This document shows positions 22,201-26,928 of a DNA stretch of 42,914 nt, piece after piece. Source of the stretch: a virus; IMG/VR virus record IMGVR_UViG_3300020442_001502, positions 1 through 42,914 of that record. One strand, 5' to 3'. Each line of letters begins with the position of its first letter. The first letter of the stretch is position 1. The position numbers were made by a program, and so were the translations under genes. Under the pieces are notes generated by a model, which saw only the letters and a list, made by a program, of their open reading frames with translations, searched no databases and was not told the DNA's origin.

Positions 22201-25200
22201 ATCTCCTGTTGGTCAACAATATACACACACTTTTGTTGGTGCTGATACAAACGGTATTGTTGTTCTTGGATACACCACATCAGATTGTGCAGACGTTGTA
22301 TCCACAGTTAACAACCTTTTAGATATTACTGAAGATACCATTAGTGAAGCAATTGGTACTACTTCCAACGCTGCTAATGGTGACCACCTTGCAACAATCA
22401 CTAAAGTTACTCCCGCAATTGAGTTTGTTGGTGCTACAGTTGATGCCTATCGGACTAATTCCTTTATTGGAAAATATCACGATGGAACTGACGATGTTGT
22501 TTATACACATCAACTTGATACTGATTCTCAGTACAGATTCCGCGATGCAGCGAATTTGATTCGTGCTAACAGTGCGGTCATTGTAGATAAGGCATCTGCT
22601 GACATGCTTACAAGATATCCAGATCTTGCTAGCGATATGCCTAGAAATGTTGGTGGTAGTGATGCTGGTACAGAGCGTTGTAAGACTGACCTTGCGATCA
22701 TCGTTGGTGAAATGGCTAAGGATATTGAATTTGGTGGTAATGCAAATACAGTCACTGCTGCTAAGTTCTATTTGAACACTAATAATGAAATTCAGCATAT
22801 TAGACTTCAAGTATGGCAATCTGTCTATGCACATGACAGACTTGGTTATTACATGAAGCAGGCAATCAATGGCGATCTTGATTACACAAATACCGATAAT
22901 ATTATCACTGGTGATTGGGGAATCACTAATGATGCTGGTCAATGTGCAAACGTTGCATCCGCTATCGATACTTTAGTTACAACTATCAATGACCTTATTG
23001 CTCCAACCAATGAGGATTATAATATTGCTGCAGATAGACTTTACTTTAACAGAAAGTATATTGCAGAAGAGATTGTAGGACGTAATAATGCAACCTCTGG
23101 AAGAGGATTACTTGGTACTGAATTGAGATATACCAATAATAGTGGTACTTTTACTGCAATCAGTTATGATCGTCCTACCTTTACCACTTATATCAAGGAC
23201 TTCATTGTTGCAATGATTTCTGATCTTCAAACAGGTGGTGATAATAGTACGATCACTCAAATGCAGAAGTTCTTATCTTTTGATCTCAAGATCTCGGATG
23301 ACATCGATACGAAGTTGTTTGCTTTCTTCTATACTCATGAACAGATCAAAATGCTCGCTGAGAAAGCAATCAAGAATCTTCTGTATACTGCAGGATCTTC
23401 TATCAGTGGTGATCAGTATGCTGCATTACATACAAATGATGCGGCATACAGAGATAGTGAGTCTCCAACCGACATCACTGCAGTATCATGCAGAATGAGA
23501 AAACTGGTTGATATTGGTCTGGATACAATTTTACCTGGTGATATTGAGGCACGTAGTGCAGTTAAGAATATTCTATTCAATGAGAATTACTACAAAGCAG
23601 AAATTGCTTCTACTGTAAACTCTCAGTTTGGATCTGGTTCTTGGATATATGACTCTTTTGTCACTGATATCATCACTAATATTCAATATGATCTGTTCAC
23701 TACAGATACAGGTAATAGCAGAACTGCGTACACAGTAACTCTTGAATCTTTCAGCGGAACTTTTGTTGCTGGCAATACCATCACAGATGGTTCTGCTACT
23801 GCAGAAATTCTGTATGTTTCTATGCCTGTTCTAATCATCGGTGCAGTAACTGGAACGGTTTATTCTGCAGGTGATTCTTTATCCTCAGGTGGTGCCTCTG
23901 GTACTATTGCCACTGGCGGAATTACTTCGGCACACCAGTGGTACGAAGATATTAGTAATGTTAAAACTATTGAAAGTGCTACTGCAATTTCTTCCTTGAT
24001 CGAAGGTGCTGTAACTAATACTAACCTTTGGACTTTACCCGAGCAGTTTAATCAAAACTGGAGTGCAACTTTAAGTACAGTTACTGCAAATACTGGAGAA
24101 TCTCCAGATTCAACAACTACTTCGGATAAAGTTGCTGTAACTCAAACTACAGGTGAGCACTACATTGAAAGAACTTATGCTTTATCATCCTTTGATACTT
24201 TTGATAGTACATCTACTAAATTTGATAGTACAAACGATACATTTGACACTGGTGCTACTAGTGCTACGCAGACGTTCACATCATCTATGTTTGTTAAAGC
24301 GGATGAATATAATAATGTTCAATTCTCAGTTCGCTTAGATGGAGGAACTGTTAATGCTAAATTCAAGGTCGATCTGAATACTGGTACATTAGGATCACTG
24401 TTTGTTCAACCAGGCATGACAGTTACCGATCATGGAGCAATCCCATTTGGTGATGGTTGGTTTAGAGTTTATATCACTGCTGAATTTGGTTTTGGTTTCT
24501 CTAATTTCAGAACTAGACTTAATATTCTCCAGAATATTACACAAGTTGATAATTATACCGTTGGTGCTGGTCAAGTTGGTGGTGTATTTGCTTGGGGTGC
24601 TAAACTCACGAATCAACCATTAGCAACATACGTTGCTGTTGGTGGTCAAGAGTTCTACGCTAATGCAGAATTCAATATCAAGAAGTTTGCTCTTGATCTC
24701 ATCCAAGATCAAGTTGGTCTTGCATTGAGCAATCAACTCCCAAGTCCTTCAACTAATGCAGGATTCTATAAGTTCTATGATTCCACTGTTGCTTCAAATT
24801 ATAATGCAGATACAGTCAAAGGATTTGTAAGAACTAGTGTTGATGTCATTAAAGAGCAGTTGAAGTCCAGCATTTACTACACTACTGTTACAGAAAATAA
24901 TCCGTTAACTATTCCAGTTAAAAATTATGGCGATCGTGATATTCCTGTTGGAATTAGTGGTGAAATTATCGGTTCCGATTTCTTCTATTCACAAGATAAA
25001 GATTCTTACGCCGAGATTCAAACTGTAACTCTTAATGAGGCAAAAATTGCTAAGTCCTATAAGAGATTTAGAATTGATGGTAACATTACGGATGGTCCCT
25101 TTACTATGAACGAAGTCGTTCAGAAACAAGGCGATTCTAGTGTTACGGGTGTTGTTTATGGATTCTTTGAAGATGCAAATTATAAGTATCTCGATGTCGC

Positions 25201-26905
25201 TATAACAGGCGGAACATGGGCAATTCTTGATACAATTGTAGGTCAAGCAAATACCACAACTGCACAAATTAGTGCCATTGAAAATCGTTTACATCTGATT
25301 GATATCAAAGGATCTTTTGTTGAGAATATTCCATTCAAGGGATATACAAGTGGGGAGACTGCAGATCCAGTTTCCTTTACTGTTAATCAAGCAGCAGTTA
25401 CCGATAATACTGGTGGTAAGTTAACAGTTGATACTGAGACCCTCGTTGGTTCTTTAGAGACAACCTCGGTTCTTTATCCAGAGTCTTCTAGAGAATACTT
25501 AGAAGTTAGTAAGTATAATGGTCTTGATATTGAAGTTGGTGATAAGATTGCGTCTATCGGTCATGTTCGCTTGACTGTTTCCGTAGATCCTATTTTGAAT
25601 ATCTTTACAGTTGGTAATAGATTATATCAAATTACTGGTGGTGCTCAGAATACTGCAATTTATGGAATAATCACTGAAGTTGATCTTAATAACAACTATA
25701 TTTACTATGTCCCAGTTCAGGGAGCACTTAGTAGCGGTTCTATTGGAGATTATGGTCTGAGTGGAGTTACTTTACAAGGATCTGCAACGGTAAGTGCTAT
25801 CACTAGTGTCGCTGGCGCTGCTTCTGCTAGAGTTCAGGACATTCGTGATGCTGGTCTTAATAAGAGATTGTATCTTACTGATATTGCAGGAACATTCTCA
25901 AGTAGAGATGGCGTTAGGGGTCCTGACAACTATCGTTCTGCAGTTCTCACTAAGGAAGTTCTCACGGGACGAGTTAAGCGTTTCTTCAAAGGATTTGATG
26001 GCACTCAAACCACCTTCGATCTTACAATTGCCAACGGTACACAATATCTTCCAGATCCCGCTGGACACCTTCTTATCTTTGTTAATGGTGTTCTTCAACC
26101 TCCTGGTAGTGGCAATTCTTACAATGCGTTCTCTGATAAGATTCAGTTTACTGAACCACCCGATTTAGGGTCCTCCTTTACTGGTTTCTATATTGGTAAA
26201 TTGAGGCAACTTGATGACATCTCGTTTGAGTTTGATTCTTTACGTCAATCCTTTAACCTTAAGCGTGATGATATTTTCTATTCTCTTACGCTTACAGATG
26301 GTGTTCAGTCTAGTGTTATTAGACCTGAAAACAATATTATTGTTTCTGTTAACGGTGTTCTTCAAGAACCTGGAGTTGGTTTTGAGATTGTTGGTTCTAG
26401 AATTATCTTCTCCGAAATTCCACGCTTTGGATCCACATTTGTAGCATTCTCTTATGTTGGTTCTGAGGCAGACGTTGATGCTGACGTGGTTGTACCACCA
26501 GTTGAAGCAGGAGACTTTATTGATATTGAAGGTGAGGTGAGTGATCGTGAAGTTGCTGTTATTGAGTCTTCAAACTCCCTAATTACATTTGATTATCTTG
26601 GATCTGTGTTTGGTCAAAATGCTGATGCTACAGCAGTTCTGACAAGTGGATATATTGAAAAGGTTCAGGTCACTTCTGGTGGATCTGGATATACATCTAG
26701 ACCTGTAGTCAGACTTGACTCCATCTCTGGATTTGATGGTCAAGTTAAAGCACTCGTAGGTGTTGCTGGAGTCACCGTTACAAATGGTGGATCCAACTAT
26801 GAAAATCCAAGTGTTGATGTTGAAACTTCTGTTCCTGATGATTGGACTGCTCCAGATCTCTCTCTATATGGTGAAGAAGTAATCGACCCTGAAGTAAACC
26901 CATAA
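7265..26905 (+). CDS. Giant multidomain baseplate-adjacent structural protein (6546 aa)
   Basis: One uninterrupted 6546-codon frame, product near 700 kDa. Core segments match a family I recall directly after gp6 in marine T4-like phages: the N-terminal helix (SPEFLKTEYPLFNKFIEYYY, 14-33), a helical block with DFYSTKGT and LLYGEEV (650-718), and DFSYAVKSS...WKDILIKNVHPASFKVFGEL (about 3460-3495). Between and after these lie NGVLQ-type modules (126-290, 3561-3637, 6232-6400), GSGYT repeats (292-615, 1119-1349, 1650-1812, 3004-3240, 6459-6523) and TRG modules (66-115, 802-862, near 3745-3820). Also present are a YHYH-type domain (1416-1540), an SBBP-like propeller (1819-2199), LamG I (2206-2419), LamG II split by a module (4055-4325), an FG-GAP propeller (4439-4793), a helical region (4796-5460) and a CBM-like domain (5586-5792). 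A role at the baseplate periphery with carbohydrate contact is inferred. T4 gp7 identity could not be shown. Confidence 0.85.
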   Translation: MNINKVSQSIASQSPEFLKTEYPLFNKFIEYYYRSQEKTGLGQNIVNNFLQYLDIDKLDINILGGSTRVVEPITAESDEIVVESVDSFLDTNGSILIGDEVIYYENTSHAPNIALSPGISYDQVKLKWTGLAQIIDLFDGTSIRFPLTSQSSPIAAPSAQHLIVSLYGEILIPNTDYTVDGTDIVFTTAPRARNTGDDNVNTYITFLSGFIENTIVSIDNISGSFGENKTEFKLTAGGTKYEPIAPEYILAVYDNRLLVPNVDFYIDGDLFIFTEVPLNGRVLSLYSIEAPIPTFGSGAVGYARINDTGELTSISINETGSGYQYKYPPRVSVQHPDGSGASAKALIDGIKSAILLDGGKGYSNTNPPTVVVESPQNVDAQVPQLKAVVTNGSVSSLEVVNSGSGYTFVPRVTFKQPGGAKLGAATITNGTITGTISVLNGGQGYTTVPTVYVDEPTGTNPVNANLQAVLTDGVVTSINIVNGGQGFETVPRIAIVDPTGAQVLQTLVDADGRVVSVELLDGGSGYDDVPSVYIVDNEGNGTGATATASVFNGRITDINISNFGSGYSSANPPQVIIQNPPEARSSVEIGLNEVTGFSVSKSGKGYSKAKFEGCARAVSGIVEYTESGNAVFSNNTTASVASENAEVKCLDALFVKRLLDKYTEQFLPDVPELDYTKIDVRNAIKSVKDFYSTKGTSFSVAYLFKLLYGEEVTVSYPKDQITKPSAATWSIDTILRATLVSGDPTNIKDGLLTQEESIADPNIKAASALIENYISIKTSDVELFELVLSEETIDGTFIVPYKTKLAEPLDTTNSIITVDSTIGWPERNGEFIIGGTELIQYKEKSLNQFIECTRSVNGTVEDWDSATEITSNLQVFVNKGTPQEVVLNIVGIIDAQQTTLTDTGSYYLTGDKLSVSKLGGSSQKPELQTWLYNVKKLLTVESITFGGVDNRFATVTCANSHGLLVGDQVTIYGANPIIYNGTFLVTSRDSTTVFQYQLPQTATIAPQGNILVSVDLNKGKSDNSAVLNSIGPYTTNIQNSFFDDNYVYVASTGIPNYKIGPFPGSALLPGNQRKLNRFPLNPSTISIKDNIVPGPIGTWINGTSIWSYKSSVKKTFGPVTAINITNAGSDYDAASPPNITISGGGGSGATGSVTVNGSITEIAVDAGGSGYTSPPLISIVGGGGSGASATAIVTKGVVSSILVNNGGTGYTSQPSITVVGGGGTGATATASVRGPIQSIAVTAGGDSYTSNPSVTLSSGTGAVAQAIVNNGRIISIAIISAGTGYTTAPEVTIQGDGFGAVARATIDTDGENAGRVTNIEIINRGINYVQGTTLINLTSAGSGATFEPSVFQWTYNLEETTTVDSARGSVFAGFNNQYGGEYAHISNPQRLRYILGDNLFENVAGAILEQDSQLEHSPIIGWAFDGNPIYGPYGYNDPTDQSSNITRLNTSYRLKTNLVYNEISNPTPVRQSGPLLSDETAGNFVEDYEYSFGLGDLDQYNGRFCKTPDFPEGRYCYFVTIDTTEAGNPVFPYVLGPSFNSIADPWNLNKDAIQQNIPTGVVRYRDPYENVDIDVDRAPNASTNALTLENGDILLFEVEDENRDGIITQDETDDPDQIFEESPLQLFDYFPSVRFDSKVDIEVETTTKFEDASVTGFIIEDAGKSYQVDDILIFDNEDTDGTGVSARVSRITGETISGLTFETEGDNFIGKLTTSVPHNIVANDNIFVSYNPIMDETNKQFVVRQFKGIEEIVVNQSGSGYDSEIPPTIIIDGDGEAAALSATVSPTGSIANVDIVNAGVGYTKDPRVILSHPQIFKKADYYVALIQNENYVKVNDVFVNDEKDAFFCGKTLDTNGNEVAFISKFSELGVKEWEERLESQDGETYTEFTKLDVSGDIIWVVGHNKPNSAILTAYNPDVILAKYTQSIDGLSATLNFQKGYSGISGSTRADNITTIKKYSDTRYIIGGFTNTNSANPQDAFIASIDAAGSFAAKRKLASASGSEKITDLIVLDDAVYFIMETASTDGNADSKVAFGKVLVGTSVITVEWIKEINNTAYSFRDTSLVVDEFNEFYITSTLALKSDNTTKDSFWIGKLDTAGDLLWNYRYAVPSGSSIELASRSTIDIFGDLNLAYTRTDTTTGYKTFDTAKIGYDGKLKKHTNTEFNKNNIEGVTVNAITVDNSGDIYAFGQTSWNRNEVVCEFASDATDKTGHYTLETLSATDSVKYEGGYAKIFGFNPAGSNSAWVNGAIKVPGNVLEEKLGDDWTIEFMLHKDATNSQTLSQTQQTLVAIGDATDATGGLWMYYDISSGKLELVVTNNTTTINAAGGAIQSTQTTMYANNSWQFIGLKKSGNTFTGYVNGIQVVTGTIANTDLEDKNLYFGNIPGKSGTTGQFRSNEQGQFYMDNLVIKNRAITPDVPSDVTTIPPVASYALAFSWADTAWFTSHTKRYDYIDYVGFGIKSDKDSDSERLGDKGVQVNTNVGFARTAITPVTGSNLIVTNTGFALGGGGLQALDFEDATTTMVVNPTDVSLVYSNDIWGARTATVPSPGSNKLSIEAKVKNRYYMKTTSTSKIDNVQELTLNQKFNITVGSKLVLNNNSGSFVNSGYVLSVDNTNNKVYLAVNNNLWSNDLNTGLISTTRFDEQDSYGITGPVVADVNEISEYYFLNIVNTTPGTFDIELEDWNLNRTAANPGSGDLDTFAKFKPFSVDAYSVRIDEISGSSSFITGSVVSITDSDISFNSDKTTAQITNLTGVTKITLIATLDKVLQATAVANTDEVYIITGNRHYLSAGDNIFVDGNPTRTVGATAYDEYDGSFVVDRVVSNREFTYKLNAVAQTDPATTPGDVSIFVKSPVLKMYYGHQYLFDLSHSSMANANLSFSKDNLYKLEYSFNSIERIGTPGVTGEGQPTPTVKLKVDQNIVTNISYYFDPSRTGDESPIDPNSYLDIVDSPYVGTFTVSEVAGATITTGANIIKFPLINEPEGNANITRASYSTSSKKAVGTIGDIRLINSGGFYAKLPVVTGIQSSRKIERVQINEPGTEYAVGTYNSVPIGGDGEGGLVTIVVADGTNDEGDTIPGQIQSVSITSPGKGYTTANIDIEAIDGILGPGLTGSGADIEVVIPPFGTGAVVFAKGNNVGKIKKLKNNNFGYDYTHDYTLRPEITFPINAQLTSTSILDSITVTDPGSGYSQAPAVVITGGGGSGAIAEASIRNGRIEQIAIKDPGAGYSSAPTVSLRSSFNYVVNLDLGLLQFAFPHGITNGAEVTLNVVDTGEGIEFPLAAGAIGRLNGNTTYYAIAGTANSLEDDQLKLAITSANAELGDAISFSNAGTGRQQVLTESFGAAATANVITSTFLEGELVYQGDTLATATATGYVSTNEGWQIGPRILKIVDYTGTFVQNQSVTGAISKSSGVISDLKIAKGVLEVGPITKTTGQFIDDVGKPSEIIQKIQDSYYYQDFSYAVKSSVSIDDWKDILIKNVHPASFKVFGELNLEEYGYTANKDIDFELTKSVELARDATVPNIQSFALAEPIYSEFNNTEVLFRQKRLTSSENILTSVVQRLDNISNLFDGERTQFPITVNGENVIANANQLLIVLNGVAQTPDTAFEVQGDSIVFAEPPQPPASVKYVNIGISQVATKTLRFPPNSGIFPSIGNTLVGVSSTARLTVTSIAGETITGFVTQGTFILNEQCQVSATGFSGALLEITDVTSNGLFGFNETVTNLSGDTAIVESINLETGQETPIAELRYSIGAASTNIEVVSTTSSTDAPVPAGTFTTGENYQIASEIFRVDSVTNGTDSTVLVVTRGQLGTTTISHQEDTPLYSTEIEVTNALTLSKTTGTYQSTPGLFNIQTDDTIIGAQSGVVARVTSTSAYQDPETLEFIEQVNISSGSSFFGLLFNRLTSVTYPNIILDDISKSQVSIVDFDDNLTAFDSKFPANESVSNNILTYDNPSGDLDDNEFIRNYKIRYGSNSAEFGVGENFNIKKLTLTDEVGDGFFAQGQIIRTRDTKAEIIGYSQARKTIYLGKVGRTQSTGQDYHTATFVAGASLNTYHKKFGASALALSPGTSTHTFVSGVTNAIVAGGGATGSFTAATGTTYNPFTGDMVIEIGTHTLTTSNTVTIANDGVVFTCAQDNNTSQKAYPRATDPASGSARNITAVTGTTITVNVGAVPIDEYLTIPTSTEFGFGAGTFTIETWIKLNSVAAGSKTIFDMRSAATELAPYLYVDGANLKYYNNGSVTITGATNLVVDTWYHVAISRNGTDTKLFLNGTQEGSTYSDSSNYGSTKPIRIGADYAGSAVTTGYFDDFRVSTNARYTANFTAPTGMFHGDANTKLLFHFDGTYGQTYTQDWSGGESFTDGEEFNNDAIAETWRVGSSNLPSGFANRTHRYYDAATSVQQNIELLAAEGNYAAVQASPFQFDALQSPTTLTAATPVLNSYFGSAVAISNDGSTDRMVVGSERYNNYTGRAYIYDLNGGNEVVLNASDGANNDYFGDSVAVNANKVVVGAPYNDDGGNGSGCIYTYNLDGTGENKIVASDDAASDFFGVSVAMTDTYIFVGASGETNGQGAVYRFDLDGTNEVKIQASDGGGGDNFGYSIAVGSNRLVVGARFEDDQGNNAGAAYVYNLDGTNEVKISETDLDPSDYFGAAVAVGDNKVVIGCGSYDGDTNQVSQQGAVFVYNLDGTNKIKIQPSDGGTDDQFGSAVAVGEGKIFVSSPYWDAGGLQNTGQVYAYNLDGTNEEKLIMPSAVAYDNIGYQKSLAVGSDRIIVGAQYADPNGQGSAGAAYFWKYTQELTSVDFSNTYRTILAELVQDMRNGSNSHIWDASAALVDRTGTSVSGIVGYTTVDDDQLLTGFQTIQGLMSSIVNYVPITIAGSHGLTQFTDATVTDSSYGTLTELTAATGTTYNASTGEMVITSNSHGLTTSSLIRIKPESLRFTCTSDNNECVLAHPRKSDTTAYNRVLKVTAVSTNTFTVNVGASPVGQQYTHTFVGADTNGIVVLGYTTSDCADVVSTVNNLLDITEDTISEAIGTTSNAANGDHLATITKVTPAIEFVGATVDAYRTNSFIGKYHDGTDDVVYTHQLDTDSQYRFRDAANLIRANSAVIVDKASADMLTRYPDLASDMPRNVGGSDAGTERCKTDLAIIVGEMAKDIEFGGNANTVTAAKFYLNTNNEIQHIRLQVWQSVYAHDRLGYYMKQAINGDLDYTNTDNIITGDWGITNDAGQCANVASAIDTLVTTINDLIAPTNEDYNIAADRLYFNRKYIAEEIVGRNNATSGRGLLGTELRYTNNSGTFTAISYDRPTFTTYIKDFIVAMISDLQTGGDNSTITQMQKFLSFDLKISDDIDTKLFAFFYTHEQIKMLAEKAIKNLLYTAGSSISGDQYAALHTNDAAYRDSESPTDITAVSCRMRKLVDIGLDTILPGDIEARSAVKNILFNENYYKAEIASTVNSQFGSGSWIYDSFVTDIITNIQYDLFTTDTGNSRTAYTVTLESFSGTFVAGNTITDGSATAEILYVSMPVLIIGAVTGTVYSAGDSLSSGGASGTIATGGITSAHQWYEDISNVKTIESATAISSLIEGAVTNTNLWTLPEQFNQNWSATLSTVTANTGESPDSTTTSDKVAVTQTTGEHYIERTYALSSFDTFDSTSTKFDSTNDTFDTGATSATQTFTSSMFVKADEYNNVQFSVRLDGGTVNAKFKVDLNTGTLGSLFVQPGMTVTDHGAIPFGDGWFRVYITAEFGFGFSNFRTRLNILQNITQVDNYTVGAGQVGGVFAWGAKLTNQPLATYVAVGGQEFYANAEFNIKKFALDLIQDQVGLALSNQLPSPSTNAGFYKFYDSTVASNYNADTVKGFVRTSVDVIKEQLKSSIYYTTVTENNPLTIPVKNYGDRDIPVGISGEIIGSDFFYSQDKDSYAEIQTVTLNEAKIAKSYKRFRIDGNITDGPFTMNEVVQKQGDSSVTGVVYGFFEDANYKYLDVAITGGTWAILDTIVGQANTTTAQISAIENRLHLIDIKGSFVENIPFKGYTSGETADPVSFTVNQAAVTDNTGGKLTVDTETLVGSLETTSVLYPESSREYLEVSKYNGLDIEVGDKIASIGHVRLTVSVDPILNIFTVGNRLYQITGGAQNTAIYGIITEVDLNNNYIYYVPVQGALSSGSIGDYGLSGVTLQGSATVSAITSVAGAASARVQDIRDAGLNKRLYLTDIAGTFSSRDGVRGPDNYRSAVLTKEVLTGRVKRFFKGFDGTQTTFDLTIANGTQYLPDPAGHLLIFVNGVLQPPGSGNSYNAFSDKIQFTEPPDLGSSFTGFYIGKLRQLDDISFEFDSLRQSFNLKRDDIFYSLTLTDGVQSSVIRPENNIIVSVNGVLQEPGVGFEIVGSRIIFSEIPRFGSTFVAFSYVGSEADVDADVVVPPVEAGDFIDIEGEVSDREVAVIESSNSLITFDYLGSVFGQNADATAVLTSGYIEKVQVTSGGSGYTSRPVVRLDSISGFDGQVKALVGVAGVTVTNGGSNYENPSVDVETSVPDDWTAPDLSLYGEEVIDPEVNP
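8150..9110 (+). repeat. GSGYT protein repeats, block 1 of giant gene
   Basis: Eight consecutive units of about 35-45 residues encoded in the giant gene. Each follows a pattern like nG-vtsi-v-n-GsGYt-vP-v-i--p-G-gA. The G-x-GY/F anchor occurs as GSGYQ, GKGYS, GSGYT, GQGYT, GQGFE, GSGYD, GSGYS and GKGYS. The block separates the N-terminal helix of the protein from its next conserved helical segment. Confidence 0.8.
10617..11300 (+). repeat. GSGYT protein repeats, block 2 of giant gene
   Basis: Six units with a glycine-rich turn GGGGSGA or GGGGTGA between them (anchors GSDYD, GSGYT, GTGYT, GDSYT, GTGYT, GINYV). The middle units are the most alike in the window, which suggests recent tandem duplication. 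Confidence 0.8.
12720..13865 (+). repeat. Seven SBBP/PQQ-like propeller repeats in giant gene
   Basis: Residues about 1819-2199 contain seven blade-like repeats of roughly 45-60 residues. Each has a hydrophobic strand (for example DIIWVVGH, RYIIGGFT, NEFYITST, DIYAFGQT), then a D-x-F-I/W strand and an outgoing turn such as ID-AAGSF or LDTAGDLLWN. The pattern resembles the seven-bladed SBBP repeat family. Assignment is by eye and less certain than for the FG-GAP block. Confidence 0.55.
16270..16985 (+). repeat. GSGYT protein repeats, block 3 of giant gene
   Basis: Five to six units (anchors GGFYA, GTEYA, GKGYT, GSGYS, GAGYS). One two-unit segment (about 16365-16660), with VPIGGDGEGG, GKGYT and IEVVIPP, closely resembles the gp8 insertion at about 33010-33250. 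Confidence 0.75.
19463..19783 (+). repeat. 107-codon module inserted in LamG domain (copy 1)
   Basis: This in-frame segment carries AATGTTYNPFTGDMV, TFTCAQDNNT-like and TITVNVGAVP motifs. They match a second copy at about 21952-22250 (AATGTTYNASTGEMV, FTCTSDNNE, TFTVNVGASP). Flanking residues KFGASALALSPG and DEYLTIPTS together make an uninterrupted LamG start. Confidence 0.6.
20579..21645 (+). repeat. Seven FG-GAP-like propeller repeats in giant gene
   Basis: Residues about 4439-4793 hold seven repeats of 48-55 residues with the consensus YFG-aVAVg-nkvvVGa, a short polar loop, GaaYvYnLDGTNE and vkI-asDGg-dD. The phenylalanine-glycine start and the VVGA strand are the hallmarks of integrin-alpha-like FG-GAP propellers. 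Seven units make a closed propeller. Repeats 3-6 are close in sequence. Confidence 0.8.
21952..22250 (+). repeat. Second copy of the AATGTTYN-VNVGA module
   Basis: This copy lies in the helical region after the propeller. Here the HTFVGADTNGIV element follows VNVGASP, whereas in copy 1 the matching HTFVSGVTNAIV element precedes the unit, so the two copies are in different register. Confidence 0.6.
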
Positions 26906-26909
26906 ATAA
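26901..26909 (+). promoter_or_regulatory. T4-type late promoter (CATAAATAA)
   Basis: The late-type box overlaps the stop codon of the giant gene (TAA at 26903-26905) and lies 20 bases before the next ATG. It should restart late transcription for the two accessory virion genes, independent of the 19.6-kb gene upstream. Confidence 0.65.
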
Positions 26910-26928
26910 CTAAAAATCATAGCGAGTA

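Noticed and set aside
22319-22942. Minus-strand open frame of 207 codons inside the giant gene
   Set aside because: The product is Ser/Cys/Ile/Asn-rich, as expected from reading the codon-biased giant gene backwards. No domain or promoter is seen.
7265-26905. Calling the giant gene T4 gp7
   Set aside because: Its position after gp6 fits, but the N-terminus does not resemble T4 gp7. The match is to a marine family, so no T4 number is given.
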